Source: an uncultured Oscillospiraceae bacterium
GTDB lineage: Bacteria; Bacillota; Clostridia; Oscillospirales; Oscillospiraceae
Direction: 5' to 3'
Assembly: GCA_934589225.1 (NCBI GenBank)
Contig: CAKTNS010000010.1
Coordinates: 1-58,883, forward strand
Length of the DNA: 58,883 bases
Below the pieces are notes generated by a model. The model was not told where the DNA came from, searched no databases, and saw only the letters and a program-made list of their open reading frames with translations. Both the position numbers and the translations under genes were made by a program. Shown here one piece after another: positions 32,915 to 41,425 of this stretch; position 1 is the stretch's first letter, and every line of letters begins with the position of its first letter.

Positions 32915-33379
32915 TTGAAACGGTTCCTGATTCTCTGCATACTCCTCGCCGTACTGATTTTTGGATGTGCTCTTGCTCATACGAACAGAAATGTCACTGC
33001 TTTCCCATTTACCCCACCGGATGGATACCAGCTTTCGGACGTGTCTGAAACAAAATGTTCCATTGTCGATAAGACCGAACAGGAAATCGGCGGCATTATT
33101 CGAACAGAGCTTCCCCGTTGGAGACTTCGGGAGATCGATGTGATTTCCTATTATGACACGATTCTCCCAGAATACCAGATGAGTGGATGGCGGGAGGGAA
33201 ACTTCCTGCACCCGATTTGGTACAACTCCATTTCTGTGGTCAATCCCGAAACCAATGAAAACGAAGACTATTATAGCATGATCATCGCCCGTGGCAAATT
33301 CGTATATGATATGTGGTTTGATTTGTCAAAAATCGATTCCACCAAATTGAGTGCGTTCAAATCTATCGCTGAAAAATAA
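32915..33379 (+). CDS. Putative lipoprotein of the sigma operon
   Basis: The protein is 154 aa from a TTG at 32915, chosen because AGGAGGTGAT lies just upstream; an earlier ATG lacks a site. The N terminus MKRFLILCILLAVLIFGC looks like a lipoprotein signal with a Cys at position 18. The mature part begins like the extracytoplasmic DUF4367-type motifs (FTPPDGYQLSD). No family is recognised. As third gene of the sigma/anti-sigma operon it may be a signal-sensing accessory protein. Confidence 0.7.
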   Translation: MKRFLILCILLAVLIFGCALAHTNRNVTAFPFTPPDGYQLSDVSETKCSIVDKTEQEIGGIIRTELPRWRLREIDVISYYDTILPEYQMSGWREGNFLHPIWYNSISVVNPETNENEDYYSMIIARGKFVYDMWFDLSKIDSTKLSAFKSIAEK

Positions 33380-33476
33380 ACACAGCAAGCAGGCCGCCGC
33401 CTGTCACGTGGCAAATACAACCTTTGCGGATGAACGGTATCACCCCCTGGGCTGCCTGTCTCGTTTCCATTTTTGC

Positions 33477-33511
33477 AAAAAATCACCCCGGAACTTTTGG
33501 TTCCGGGGTGA
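33477..33511 (-). terminator. Terminator after nagB
   Basis: On the minus strand a perfect 12-bp stem (TCACCCCGGAAC with GTTCCGGGGTGA) and a 5-base loop are followed by TTTTTT. It also marks the end of the converging lipoprotein operon. Confidence 0.9.
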
Positions 33512-33530
33512 AAAACGTGCATGGGAAAAA

Positions 33531-34268
33531 TTACAGCAGATCCTTTACCAGGGACAGGGCTTCCTCGTCAGCAACCAGAGTGAAATCGGGGTGCAGCTGC
33601 AGGATGGAGCCGGGGGCCTGGGGCTTGATGGGGCCAAAGAAGCAGTCCTTCACGGCCTGGGCCTTGTTCTTGCCGTTGGCAACCAGCAGTACCCGCTTGG
33701 CCTTCATGATGGAGCCGATGCCCATGGTGTAGGCGTGGGTGGGCACGTCTTCACGCTTGGCAAAGAAGCGCTGGTTGGCATCGATGGTGGAATCGGTGAG
33801 CTTGACCTTGTTGGTGCCCTTTACGAAGGAATCGGCAGGCTCGTTGAAGCCGATGTGGCCGTTGGGTCCCAGGCCCAGCAGCTGCAGGTCGGCACCGCCG
33901 AAGGCATCGATGACGGCATCATACCGGGCGCACTCGCCCTCGGCATCGGGATTCATGCCGTTGGGGATGTTGCAGTTGGCCTGGTCGATGTTCACATGGT
34001 CAAAGAGGTTGGTGCGCATAAAGTAAGCATAGCTCTGATCGTGGTCCTTGGTCAGGCCCACGTACTCATCCAGGTTTACGGTGTGGACCTTGGAGAAATC
34101 CAGGTCGCCGGCCTCGTACTTGGCGATCAGCTCCTTATAGGTGCCCACGGGGCTGGAACCGGTGGCCAGGCCCAGAACACAGTCGGGCTTCAGATAGATC
34201 TGGGCAGCGATGATGTTGGCGGCCTTGCGGCTGACATCTGCGTAATCCTTGGCAATAATCAATCTCAT
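33531..34268 (-). CDS. nagB: Glucosamine-6-phosphate deaminase
   Basis: NagB converts glucosamine-6-phosphate to fructose-6-phosphate and ammonia in amino-sugar catabolism. The protein is 245 aa. The family signatures LGLATGSSPVGTYKELI, VNLDEYVGL and the catalytic GLGPNGHIGFNEP are present. The start is the ATG at 34268, where the family N terminus MRLIIAKDYADVSRKAA begins; an upstream frame extension has no support. nagA is not adjacent. Confidence 0.96.
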   Translation of the reverse strand: MRLIIAKDYADVSRKAANIIAAQIYLKPDCVLGLATGSSPVGTYKELIAKYEAGDLDFSKVHTVNLDEYVGLTKDHDQSYAYFMRTNLFDHVNIDQANCNIPNGMNPDAEGECARYDAVIDAFGGADLQLLGLGPNGHIGFNEPADSFVKGTNKVKLTDSTIDANQRFFAKREDVPTHAYTMGIGSIMKAKRVLLVANGKNKAQAVKDCFFGPIKPQAPGSILQLHPDFTLVADEEALSLVKDLL

Positions 34269-34432
34269 AAAAATAATTCCCTTTCTTTTATAATTTTTGA
34301 AAATGGAATGGGGAATACCCTTAGTTATAATTATATCACCGATTCCTAATTCTGTATAGCCCGTTCTTGTCTTTTTCTTTACCATTTTCGCCACGGCATA
34401 ATCTGGCCTTATTTTTTAATCGGATTCTGATA

Positions 34433-34461
34433 CTGTTTTTGTTGCCAGATGCTGGTATAAT
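34433..34461 (+). promoter_or_regulatory. Extended -10 promoter of the ECF S-component gene
   Basis: TGGTATAAT is a perfect extended -10 element. The -35 region 17 bases upstream (CTGTTT) is weak, as allowed for extended -10 promoters. The leader is only about 28 bases, too short for a riboswitch. Confidence 0.62.
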
Positions 34462-34495
34462 GGCAGTATCAATTCCGAGAAGGAAGGAACGCATT

Positions 34496-35077
34496 ATGAA
34501 TCGATCCATCAACACCAGAAAAATGGTATTTACCGCTTTAATGGCTGCCCTGACCGCTGTCAGCTCCGGCATGCGGGTGCAGCTGCCCCTGGCCATTGGC
34601 AGCACCACCTCGTTCCACCTGGGCAACATCTTCTGCGCCCTGTCCGGCCTGCTGCTGGGGCCCTGGCTGGGCGGTCTGGCGGCGGGTCTGGGCTCCGCCA
34701 TTTACGACATGACCAACCCCATCTTTATTTCCGAGGCCTGGCTGACCTTCCTGATGAAGGGCATTTACGGTCTGCTGCCCGGCCTGGTGATCCATTACAG
34801 CAAGAAGGACTGGGGCTACGCCAAGGCCCTGGTGGGCACCACCGCCGGTGCCGTTGCCTATGCCCTGCTGTACCTCTTCAAGAGCTACTACAAAGGGGTC
34901 ATCGTCAAGGGCTGGGCTCCCGAGGCAGCCCTGGTAGATGTTGTGGGCAAGCTTCCCGCCACGGTGTTCAACGCCGCTGTCGCCATGATCTTCGCCCCCA
35001 TTCTGGCCATTGCCATCCGCAAGGCCCTGGAGCGGAACCACCTGACCCTGGAGAGCACCGTTCCCGAAAACCACTAA
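34496..35077 (+). CDS. ECF transporter S component
   Basis: The protein is 193 aa with about six hydrophobic segments. An energy-coupling factor S component binds a vitamin or other micronutrient in the membrane and works with a shared EcfA/EcfT module. The first helix carries the interaction signature of this group (FTALMAALTAVSS), and LGNIFCALSGLLLGPWLGGLAAGLGSA resembles the BioY/FolT-type fold. The substrate cannot be told and no EcfA/EcfT genes are adjacent. AAGGAAGG lies before the ATG at 34496. Confidence 0.8.
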   Translation: MNRSINTRKMVFTALMAALTAVSSGMRVQLPLAIGSTTSFHLGNIFCALSGLLLGPWLGGLAAGLGSAIYDMTNPIFISEAWLTFLMKGIYGLLPGLVIHYSKKDWGYAKALVGTTAGAVAYALLYLFKSYYKGVIVKGWAPEAALVDVVGKLPATVFNAAVAMIFAPILAIAIRKALERNHLTLESTVPENH

Positions 35078-35103
35078 AAAGCAGCATCTCTCTTTTCTCC
35101 TCT

Positions 35104-35136
35104 CCCGGCCCGCTTTCCTGGGCCGGGGCTTTTTTT
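35104..35136 (+). terminator. Terminator after the ECF S-component gene
   Basis: CCCGGCCC and GGGCCGGG form a stem with an 8-base loop, followed by GCTTTTTTT. Confidence 0.92.
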
Positions 35137-35183
35137 GCTATTTTTCCGGAAACAGGGGCACACTTCTTAGGGAGGGATGGAAC

Positions 35184-35621
35184 ATGACTCAAAAACAATA
35201 CGCCGCCCTTGTAAAAGAGGTCAGCCCCAAGTCCCCCATCGGGAAGGACTGCCTTTATGCCTTTGTCATCGGCGGGCTCATCTGCACCCTGGGCCAGGGA
35301 CTTTGCGCCCTTTACGGCAGCCTCGGCCTGTCCCGGCAGGACGGAGCCACCGCGGCCTCCATGACCCTGGTGGCCCTGTCCGCCTTGCTCACGGGGTTGA
35401 GCCTTTACGATGACCTGGCCAAAGCCGCCGGGGCCGGAACACTGGTCCCCATCACCGGCTTTGCCAACGCCATCGCCGCCCCGGCGGTGGAATTCAAAAC
35501 CGAAGGCCTGGTACTGGGGGTGGGCGCCAAGCTCTTCACCATCGCCGGTCCGGTCATCGTCTACGGGCTCACCGCCTCGGTGGTCTATGGGTTAATTTAC
35601 TGGCTCACAATGATCGCATAG
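35184..35621 (+). CDS. spoVAC: Stage V sporulation protein AC
   Basis: The protein is 145 aa with several membrane segments. SpoVA proteins move dipicolinic acid into the spore and release it on germination; SpoVAC is the membrane channel part. Family features are SPKSPIGKDCLYAFVIGGLICTLGQ at the N terminus and the closing EFKTEGLVLGVGAKLF and TIAGPVIVYG. Normally spoVAC, spoVAD and spoVAE form an operon; here spoVAC stands alone. GGGAGGG lies before the ATG. Confidence 0.92.
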   Translation: MTQKQYAALVKEVSPKSPIGKDCLYAFVIGGLICTLGQGLCALYGSLGLSRQDGATAASMTLVALSALLTGLSLYDDLAKAAGAGTLVPITGFANAIAAPAVEFKTEGLVLGVGAKLFTIAGPVIVYGLTASVVYGLIYWLTMIA

Positions 35622-35645
35622 TGCAAAAAACATCCAATCATATGT

Positions 35646-35682
35646 AAAACGCACCTATTGAACGGTCAGCAGGTGCGTTTTA
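35646..35682. terminator. Terminator between spoVAC and the AbiE operon
   Basis: AAAACGCACCT pairs with AGGTGCGTTTT around a 14-base loop. Both genes converge on it. Confidence 0.8.
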
Positions 35683-35725
35683 TGATGCTCCCCCATAAAT
35701 TGGAAAGCAATTGAACTTTTTTCAA

Positions 35726-36637
35726 TTACATCAAAGAAAAAACGCCGCTTTCAATAACTTTCCGCAGAGCATCCGCCGCAATTTCATACGGAACCTCTTC
35801 AAAGAGAATCTTTGCCGTGATGCCCTCGTAGTCCTGTTTGTAGATGGCCTTATCAAGAATTTCCTGCAAAAGAAGATTCATGTCAATGTCGTCCTTCGCT
35901 GAACGGCAATTCACATGCGGCTTTCTCTCTTCCCGAACGCTTTGCACCAACTCCTTCACAGAGTCATTCAGTGTAACGACCTCCAGCAGCTTATAAATAT
36001 CATACACATGACGGGAATGCTCATAGACGGCATCCGCCAGATAGTAGTCCCCCAGAGCAAACACCTTATCAATCAAAGTCCGCTCCGCTGATTGGACATT
36101 CAACGAAAAGGGCTGTATGCCATACTGTTCGATCATATCTGCATAACCGTTACGCTCCAGATAATCACAAATCAAACTGCTTGCAAGCATCCGCTTACAA
36201 GGATACGCTTTGATATAAACAGCTGTCTCCACGATCAAGTGTTCCTTCAGATAGCTGGTTTGGAAAATTGTGGGATAGTCTACAATATACCGATTGTAAT
36301 CCCGGCGGCTGCGGACGTTTTCTTGATTGGTAAGGGTAAACCCAAATTCATCAATAATAGAAACAATTACCTCTTTTAGTTTCTTCCTCTGCCCCTCGGT
36401 TGGGTGTGATTCTGTCTCGATATTCAGATCAATATCTTCAGAAAAACGGTTTATCAATTTGTAGCACTTGGAAAGGGACGTCCCGCCCTTAAAAATAATA
36501 TTCGGAAGCCTGGTTACGATTCGGCGAAGGAACAGCGTCACATAGTAGTCTTTCTCGATGATACTGGCCTCGATACCGGTATCTTCGGATACCCGGAGAA
36601 TGACCTGTTCAAACAATGCCTGGTCATTGTGTAACAC
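35726..36637 (-). CDS. AbiEii-type nucleotidyltransferase toxin
   Basis: The protein is 303 aa. The nucleotidyltransferase motif FKGGTSLSKCYKLINRFSEDID (GGTxLxK ... RFSEDIDL) defines the AbiEii/AbiGii family. These toxins act in abortive phage infection and are neutralised by AbiEi-type antitoxins. It overlaps the antitoxin gene upstream by 14 bases. Confidence 0.93.
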   Translation of the reverse strand: MLHNDQALFEQVILRVSEDTGIEASIIEKDYYVTLFLRRIVTRLPNIIFKGGTSLSKCYKLINRFSEDIDLNIETESHPTEGQRKKLKEVIVSIIDEFGFTLTNQENVRSRRDYNRYIVDYPTIFQTSYLKEHLIVETAVYIKAYPCKRMLASSLICDYLERNGYADMIEQYGIQPFSLNVQSAERTLIDKVFALGDYYLADAVYEHSRHVYDIYKLLEVVTLNDSVKELVQSVREERKPHVNCRSAKDDIDMNLLLQEILDKAIYKQDYEGITAKILFEEVPYEIAADALRKVIESGVFSLM

Positions 36638-37244
36638 TGTAAATCACCTCACTCTCGATCAGGGTGCGCATGGCCTTATCCGGGAATACCGGCGCATAGG
36701 TTGAAATGTCTTTTCTGGTGATGTTCCGGTCGGAAATGAATTTTTTGATGATCGTTTTCTTTTCATCATCGATCACATCCGATGTCAGCTCGTTCATGAG
36801 CTCCAGAAAACGAAGAACATCTGCGTTATCCGCTGTAATTCTTGTTCTGGCTCTTCGGAGCAGCACCTTCTGGCTCCCAACATAAACAGCCCGGGCACGG
36901 GTGGTTTCGTTATTGGTATAGACCTCAATAATATTGGACATCTGCGTCGTCAGCCGGAGCTGGTTCTGAAAGGTGATGCCGGAGTAGTATCCAACAGTTT
37001 CCCCTCCCTGACAGATGTACTTTCGCTCAATAACCTTTCTGGGGTTCAAAAGGCTCTTGCCGAAGGGTGTCTGGGTAGGGATGTAATAAATACCCTTCTC
37101 AAAGCGAACGATTTTACCTTCTTCGCAAAGCTGATTGAGCTGCTTGTAAATCCATGGCCGGGAATATCCTCCAAAGGAAAGTTCCGAGGACAAAATAGGT
37201 TCATTGACTCCATACTGCTGCAAAACAGTCTCAAATAGGGTCAT
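36624..37244 (-). CDS. AbiEi-type antitoxin (DUF6088-like winged helix)
   Basis: The protein is 206 aa. The N-terminal winged helix (FGGYSRPWIYKQLNQLCEEGKIVRFEKGIYYIP outline) and the following domain match AbiEi/DUF6088 antitoxins that also repress their own promoter. Order antitoxin-toxin with translational overlap is standard for AbiE. Confidence 0.86.
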   Translation of the reverse strand: MTLFETVLQQYGVNEPILSSELSFGGYSRPWIYKQLNQLCEEGKIVRFEKGIYYIPTQTPFGKSLLNPRKVIERKYICQGGETVGYYSGITFQNQLRLTTQMSNIIEVYTNNETTRARAVYVGSQKVLLRRARTRITADNADVLRFLELMNELTSDVIDDEKKTIIKKFISDRNITRKDISTYAPVFPDKAMRTLIESEVIYSVTQ

Positions 37245-37287
37245 CTTTCACATCTCCTTCCCCTATAGTATATTCTCTTTCAATGAG

Positions 37288-37316
37288 ATTATAGCATTTT
37301 CTACTTGCTTAGTCAA
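37288..37316 (-). promoter_or_regulatory. AbiE operon promoter
   Basis: Minus-strand TTGACT and TATAAT are separated by 17 bases, with TG one base upstream of the -10 box. Partly symmetrical A/T-rich sequence (TATAATCTC with GAGAATATA) around the start could be the antitoxin operator. Confidence 0.75.
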
Positions 37317-37382
37317 CTATTCAATAATCGTCTGTCCATTCTTGTACCATTCCCACATTCCAGGGTTTTATCCCTATGACGC

Positions 37383-37423
37383 AAAAACGATACCCAGCGA
37401 TTCAAAACTGGGTATCGTTTTTT
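37383..37423. terminator. Terminator after divIVA
   Basis: AAAACGATACCCAG and CTGGGTATCGTTTT form a 14-bp stem with T-runs on both strands. It ends divIVA on the minus strand. Confidence 0.9.
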
Positions 37424-37433
37424 ATTGGAATCT

Positions 37434-37928
37434 TTACCGGGTCTCTTTTTTGAGGGCCTTGATGTTCTGGGAGAAGGTTTTCCAGGAGTCCTTGGCCACG
37501 TTGCCTACCTCGGTCAGGCGCTTTTGCAGCTCCTCCCGGTTGGGGACGTTCTTCTGCCGGGGCTGCACCGTCAGGCTTTGCTGGGCTGCCTGGCAGCGCT
37601 GCTCGGCCTCCAGGGCCTCGGCTTTTGCCATGGCGGCCAGTTCCTGACGCAGGTCCTCCGTCTCCCGGTTTTTCTCCTCCAGGGCGGCCTTGGTCTTTTC
37701 CAGCTCCTGCTGGGCAGACTCCAGGCTCACGGCCAGGAAGCGAATATTTTCGGTCTGCCCCTCTTTATCCCGGGTCAGCTCCTCAACCTTTTTTTCCAGG
37801 TTTTCCAGCTCCAGGTCCCGGCGGCGCAGCATGCCCTCCATCCGTTCCAGGAAGGAGTCCACCTCCGCCACGTTGTATCCCCGCAAGCCCCGGGAAAACT
37901 CTACCTCCCGGACAATATCCGCATCCAT
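37434..37928 (-). CDS. divIVA: DivIVA-domain coiled-coil protein
   Basis: The protein is 164 aa from the ATG at 37928, which has GGAGG seven bases upstream (the ATG two codons earlier is too close). The N terminus has the DivIVA motif VREVEFSRGLRGYNVAEVDSFL in outline, then a long heptad-rich coiled coil (about 40-120). DivIVA-type proteins sit at curved membranes of septa and poles and organise division or wall growth. It follows the large membrane protein gene by 25 bases. Confidence 0.87.
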   Translation of the reverse strand: MDADIVREVEFSRGLRGYNVAEVDSFLERMEGMLRRRDLELENLEKKVEELTRDKEGQTENIRFLAVSLESAQQELEKTKAALEEKNRETEDLRQELAAMAKAEALEAEQRCQAAQQSLTVQPRQKNVPNREELQKRLTEVGNVAKDSWKTFSQNIKALKKETR

Positions 37929-37953
37929 TGCCATTCCTCCGCCCTTTTTGTAT

Positions 37954-40008
37954 TTAGTTGGGGACGTTCACGCGGTTGGCCATATCCAGCACCACGTTGC
38001 AGTCAAAATAGTTGGTAAAGAGATTGCTGCGCCAGGCCATGGCGTTGCCGGTGACCATCAGGCGGCTCTGGTGTACATAGGTGATGTTGATGTCGGTCTT
38101 GATCTCCTGGGTAGTGGCACCTACAAAGTAGCGATACCCGGCATCATAGAGCACGGTGAACTTGTTGCCGGAGTAATCGTCAATATCCGTGCCCCGGGCG
38201 AAGACGATGGTATCCACCTCGCCGATCACCGGCACCACCTGGCTGGTGAAGCTCTGAATATCCGCGCTGATCTCCTTGACGCTCAATTGCTTGTAGTCCT
38301 TGTTGGCGTAGCTGTAGCAAGCAAGGGTATAGCCCTTCTCCCGCAGCGCGTCCGCCACCACTTTGGCCTCGGCGATCTGGGCCTGGCGCTGCTCTTCGCC
38401 CTTGCTGGAATAGGAGCTGTCGGTCCGGTAGCCGAAGACACCCTGAGAGCCGGTAACGGCCAGGGTGGCCCGAGAGCCCTTATAGGAGAAGTCCGGATGG
38501 GCCTTGATAAAGGTCTCCAGAATGGGCACCAGATCATAGTCTCCCACCAGGGACTGGTTGCTCATATCCACATAGGCGGCCTTGATGTCCCCGTTGCCGT
38601 CCAGCACCAGCTTGTTGGCAAAGCCCGCGCCCATGGCATCGGGTTCGCCGTCCTTGTTGCCGTCCACCATGTACTCAAAGTAGTTGACCATGGTCTCGGT
38701 GAGCATCACCGGCTTCTTGCCCTCGGGCAGGTAAATGGGGTCATAGGCAAAGTTCATGCTGCCAGTCAGGTCCTGGTTGCTGGCCACAAAATGCTTCATG
38801 TCCACCAGCACATAGCCGTTGTTATACAGCTGGTCCAGAATCTTGGAAAATTCCTCGGTGGAGACAAAGTTCCGGTTGTACTGGCCGCCGTTTTCCTTAT
38901 CGGCATAGGCCCGGACCGGGTCTTGCATCAGCACATGGAAGGACAGGTTGGGAATGGCGTTGACATCCTTCCACTCCACCAGCTTGGCCTTTTCGTTGAG
39001 GTAAGCAGCCTTCTTGGCGTTCAGCTCGGCCTTGTGCTCTTCATCGCTGCCGGTATAGCTGTCCAGCACCTCAATGGCACCGGTATAGTCATAGACTGTG
39101 GCCTTGGTTTCCGCCTCGGAAAGCAGGCTCTGGAAGAGCTGGGCCGCCTGGTCTGCCTCCTGGCTGGCGGCAATGGAGGCCTGCTGGTCCTTTTCGTCCT
39201 TGATCTTCTTGTTCTTAAAGGCGTTGGTCAGCGCGCCGGACACAAAGGAGATCACCAACAGCACCGCCACACCGGCGATGACCACCGGCAGATAGGCTTC
39301 CTTGAAGATCTGCATTTTGGTGGGGCGCTTTCTTCTTCTGCGGCGGCCGTCCTCCCCAACAGGGTCCGGCTCCGGATTCTTCCGGCGGTTGATGGGCTCC
39401 ATATACCAGCTGAGGAACTTGGAGAACAGGCTGGGCTTCTGGGGCTTTTTAGGCTTCTCCGGCTTTTGCTTCTTGGCGGGCAATTTGATTTTCGGCAGCT
39501 TCAGCCGCTTCCGGTCCTCCCGGGTGCTGGGCTCCTCCACAGGCCCGGTGCCGTAGTCCTCACCGTAGGGTGCATTCTCGGCAGGGTAATCTTCCTGAGG
39601 GTACTCCTCCTGGGGGTAATCCTCCTGCCCTTCCTCCGGCTCCCGGTGTTCCCGTCTGGGGAAATACAGGTCCTCCCCAAAGTCGTCACCCTCGGCGTAA
39701 TCCCCCTCATCCTGGGGGGCGCCATCATCCTGGGCGTAGGGGTCAAACCCGTCCTCCTGGGCAAACTCCTGCTGATCCAGGTCGTAATTTTCATAATCCT
39801 CCGGAGTCAACTCCTGGTCGTCCAGCTCAAAATCCTGGAAATCCTCCTGGGGCTTCTGGGCCTTGGGCTGCTCTTCCCCGCCCAGATCTTCATCATCAAA
39901 CTGGGACAGGTCAAATTCACCGGGGTCGTCACTATTCAAAAACTCTTCGGGGTCAAACCCCATGTCTTTTTCAAAATCGAAATCCACGTCGAAATCATTC
40001 TTATCCAT
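37954..40008 (-). CDS. Membrane protein with acidic cytoplasmic tail and deacetylase-like outer domain
   Basis: The protein is 684 aa. Residues 1-160 are very acidic (Asp/Glu/Tyr/Gln-rich), 160-240 very basic with KKPQKPS and RRRRRKRP stretches. One membrane helix lies near 243-264 (YLPVVIAGVAVLLVISFVSGAL), followed by an extracytoplasmic coiled region and a C-terminal domain. That domain has a pattern reminiscent of NodB polysaccharide deacetylases (FHVLMQDP; PILETFIKAHPDFSYKGSRATLAVTG; VADALREKGYTLACYSYAN). The usual catalytic TFDDG and HxxxH motifs are not seen, so it may be non-catalytic. It shares an operon with divIVA. Confidence 0.72.
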   Translation of the reverse strand: MDKNDFDVDFDFEKDMGFDPEEFLNSDDPGEFDLSQFDDEDLGGEEQPKAQKPQEDFQDFELDDQELTPEDYENYDLDQQEFAQEDGFDPYAQDDGAPQDEGDYAEGDDFGEDLYFPRREHREPEEGQEDYPQEEYPQEDYPAENAPYGEDYGTGPVEEPSTREDRKRLKLPKIKLPAKKQKPEKPKKPQKPSLFSKFLSWYMEPINRRKNPEPDPVGEDGRRRRRKRPTKMQIFKEAYLPVVIAGVAVLLVISFVSGALTNAFKNKKIKDEKDQQASIAASQEADQAAQLFQSLLSEAETKATVYDYTGAIEVLDSYTGSDEEHKAELNAKKAAYLNEKAKLVEWKDVNAIPNLSFHVLMQDPVRAYADKENGGQYNRNFVSTEEFSKILDQLYNNGYVLVDMKHFVASNQDLTGSMNFAYDPIYLPEGKKPVMLTETMVNYFEYMVDGNKDGEPDAMGAGFANKLVLDGNGDIKAAYVDMSNQSLVGDYDLVPILETFIKAHPDFSYKGSRATLAVTGSQGVFGYRTDSSYSSKGEEQRQAQIAEAKVVADALREKGYTLACYSYANKDYKQLSVKEISADIQSFTSQVVPVIGEVDTIVFARGTDIDDYSGNKFTVLYDAGYRYFVGATTQEIKTDINITYVHQSRLMVTGNAMAWRSNLFTNYFDCNVVLDMANRVNVPN

Positions 40009-40041
40009 GGCAAATCCCTACCTTATGGTATAATCGATTAT

Positions 40042-40070
40042 ATTCTATCATCCCGGGTAAAAAAAAGCAA
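40042..40070 (-). promoter_or_regulatory. Promoter of the membrane-protein/divIVA operon
   Basis: Minus-strand TTGCTT and TAGAAT are separated by 17 bases, about 35 bases before the start codon. Confidence 0.7.
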
Positions 40071-40133
40071 GATGAATTGACATAAAACTAGATTAAGATT
40101 GCATGAATCTTTTTGGCCTTTTCCGAAACTTCC

Positions 40134-40162
40134 TTGCTTTTGCCGCCGTTTTATGGTATCAT
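40134..40162 (+). promoter_or_regulatory. luxS promoter
   Basis: TTGCTT and TATCAT are separated by 17 bases, with TG one base before the -10 box. The leader is about 30 bases. Confidence 0.65.
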
Positions 40163-40199
40163 GTCCGGGAAATTCAGAAAATACGCCGGAGGGTTCCCT

Positions 40200-40676
40200 A
40201 TGGAAAAAATTACCAGCTTTACCATTGACCATCTGCGTCTTCAGCCCGGCCTGTATGTGTCCCGGAAGGATACCGCCGGGGGCCAGACCGTTACCACCTT
40301 TGACCTGCGCCTGACAAGCCCCAACGAGGAGCCGGTGATGAACACCGCCGAGGTCCACACCATGGAGCATCTGGCCGCCACCTATCTGCGAAACGAGCCC
40401 ACCTGGAAGGACAAGGTCCTCTATTTTGGCCCCATGGGCTGCCGCACCGGATTTTATCTGCTGCTGGTGGGCGACTACAGCTCCCGGCAGGTGCTGCCCC
40501 TGGTGACCGACTGCTTCCGCTTCATCCGGGACTACCGGGGAGAAGTCCCCGGTGCCAGCCCCAGAGACTGCGGCAACTACCTGGACATGAACCTGCCCAT
40601 GGCAAACTACTGGGGCAAAAAGTACACAAATCTTCTGGAAAACATCACAGATGACCGGCTCGTTTACCCGGAGTAA
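40200..40676 (+). CDS. luxS: S-ribosylhomocysteine lyase LuxS
   Basis: LuxS splits S-ribosylhomocysteine into homocysteine and DPD, the autoinducer-2 precursor. The protein is 158 aa. The metal-binding HTMEH motif and catalytic Cys in FGPMGCRTGFYLLL are present, and CGNYLDMNL near the C terminus matches the family. It is 10 bases upstream of mtnN, which makes its substrate. Confidence 0.96.
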   Translation: MEKITSFTIDHLRLQPGLYVSRKDTAGGQTVTTFDLRLTSPNEEPVMNTAEVHTMEHLAATYLRNEPTWKDKVLYFGPMGCRTGFYLLLVGDYSSRQVLPLVTDCFRFIRDYRGEVPGASPRDCGNYLDMNLPMANYWGKKYTNLLENITDDRLVYPE

Positions 40677-40686
40677 GGAGAAAGAA

Positions 40687-41403
40687 ATGACAAAACTCGG
40701 AATTATCGGCGCCATGGACCAGGAAGTGGAAACTTTGGTTGCCGCCATGGAAAACTGCAAGGAGGAAACCGTTGCCGGTAGCCGCTTTTTTGAGGGCACC
40801 CTGGAAGAGCTCCCCGCCGTGGTAGTCCAGTGCGGCATCGGCAAGGTCAACGCCGCCCTCTGCGCCCAGATCCTCTGCTCCAATTATCAGGTGACCCACC
40901 TGGTAAACACCGGCATTGCCGGTTCCCTGTCCCTGGAGCTGGACATTGCGGACCTGGTCATCAGCCAGGACGCCATGTACCACGATTTTGACTGCACGGA
41001 GTTTGGCTACCCCTACGGTCAGGTCCCCAGAATGGACACCCTGACCTTCCCCGCGGACGAAGCCATGATGGCCTGGGCCTTTGCCGCCGCCGAGGCCCTG
41101 AACCCGGGCCACGCCAAAATCGGCCGGGTGGCCAGCGGCGACCAGTTCATTGCGAGCAAGGAGCGGAAGGACTTTATTATTGAGAAGACCCGGGCCCTCT
41201 GCACGGAAATGGAGGGTGCCGCCATTGCCCAGACCGCTTACCGCAACGGCGTTCCCTTCGTCATCCTCCGGGCCATTTCCGACAAGGCGGACAACAGTGC
41301 CCAGATGGACTACCCCACCTTTGAAAACATGGCCGCCCACCACTGTGCCCAGGTGACCCGGACCATGGCAAAGACCCTGTTTGAAAGCGAACACCAGGCC
41401 TGA
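40687..41403 (+). CDS. mtnN: 5'-methylthioadenosine/S-adenosylhomocysteine nucleosidase
   Basis: MtnN (Pfs) removes adenine from S-adenosylhomocysteine and methylthioadenosine. The protein is 238 aa with the family motifs GIIGAMDQEVE, GIGKVNAAL, VNTGIAGSL and the catalytic EMEGAAIAQ, and the closing RAISDKAD. Together with LuxS it completes recycling of the methylation by-product, which the many methyltransferases in this window generate. Confidence 0.96.
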   Translation: MTKLGIIGAMDQEVETLVAAMENCKEETVAGSRFFEGTLEELPAVVVQCGIGKVNAALCAQILCSNYQVTHLVNTGIAGSLSLELDIADLVISQDAMYHDFDCTEFGYPYGQVPRMDTLTFPADEAMMAWAFAAAEALNPGHAKIGRVASGDQFIASKERKDFIIEKTRALCTEMEGAAIAQTAYRNGVPFVILRAISDKADNSAQMDYPTFENMAAHHCAQVTRTMAKTLFESEHQA

Positions 41404-41425
41404 GGGCCGCCCCATGAAACTTTCC

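Noticed and set aside
34462..34495. Riboswitch before the ECF S-component gene
   Set aside because: The leader after the extended -10 promoter is about 28 bases, too short for an aptamer.
37690..40080. A 796-codon open frame opposite the membrane-protein and divIVA genes
   Set aside because: Composition is typical of an antisense shadow of a GC-rich gene, and it crosses two genes and an intergenic gap without a ribosome site.
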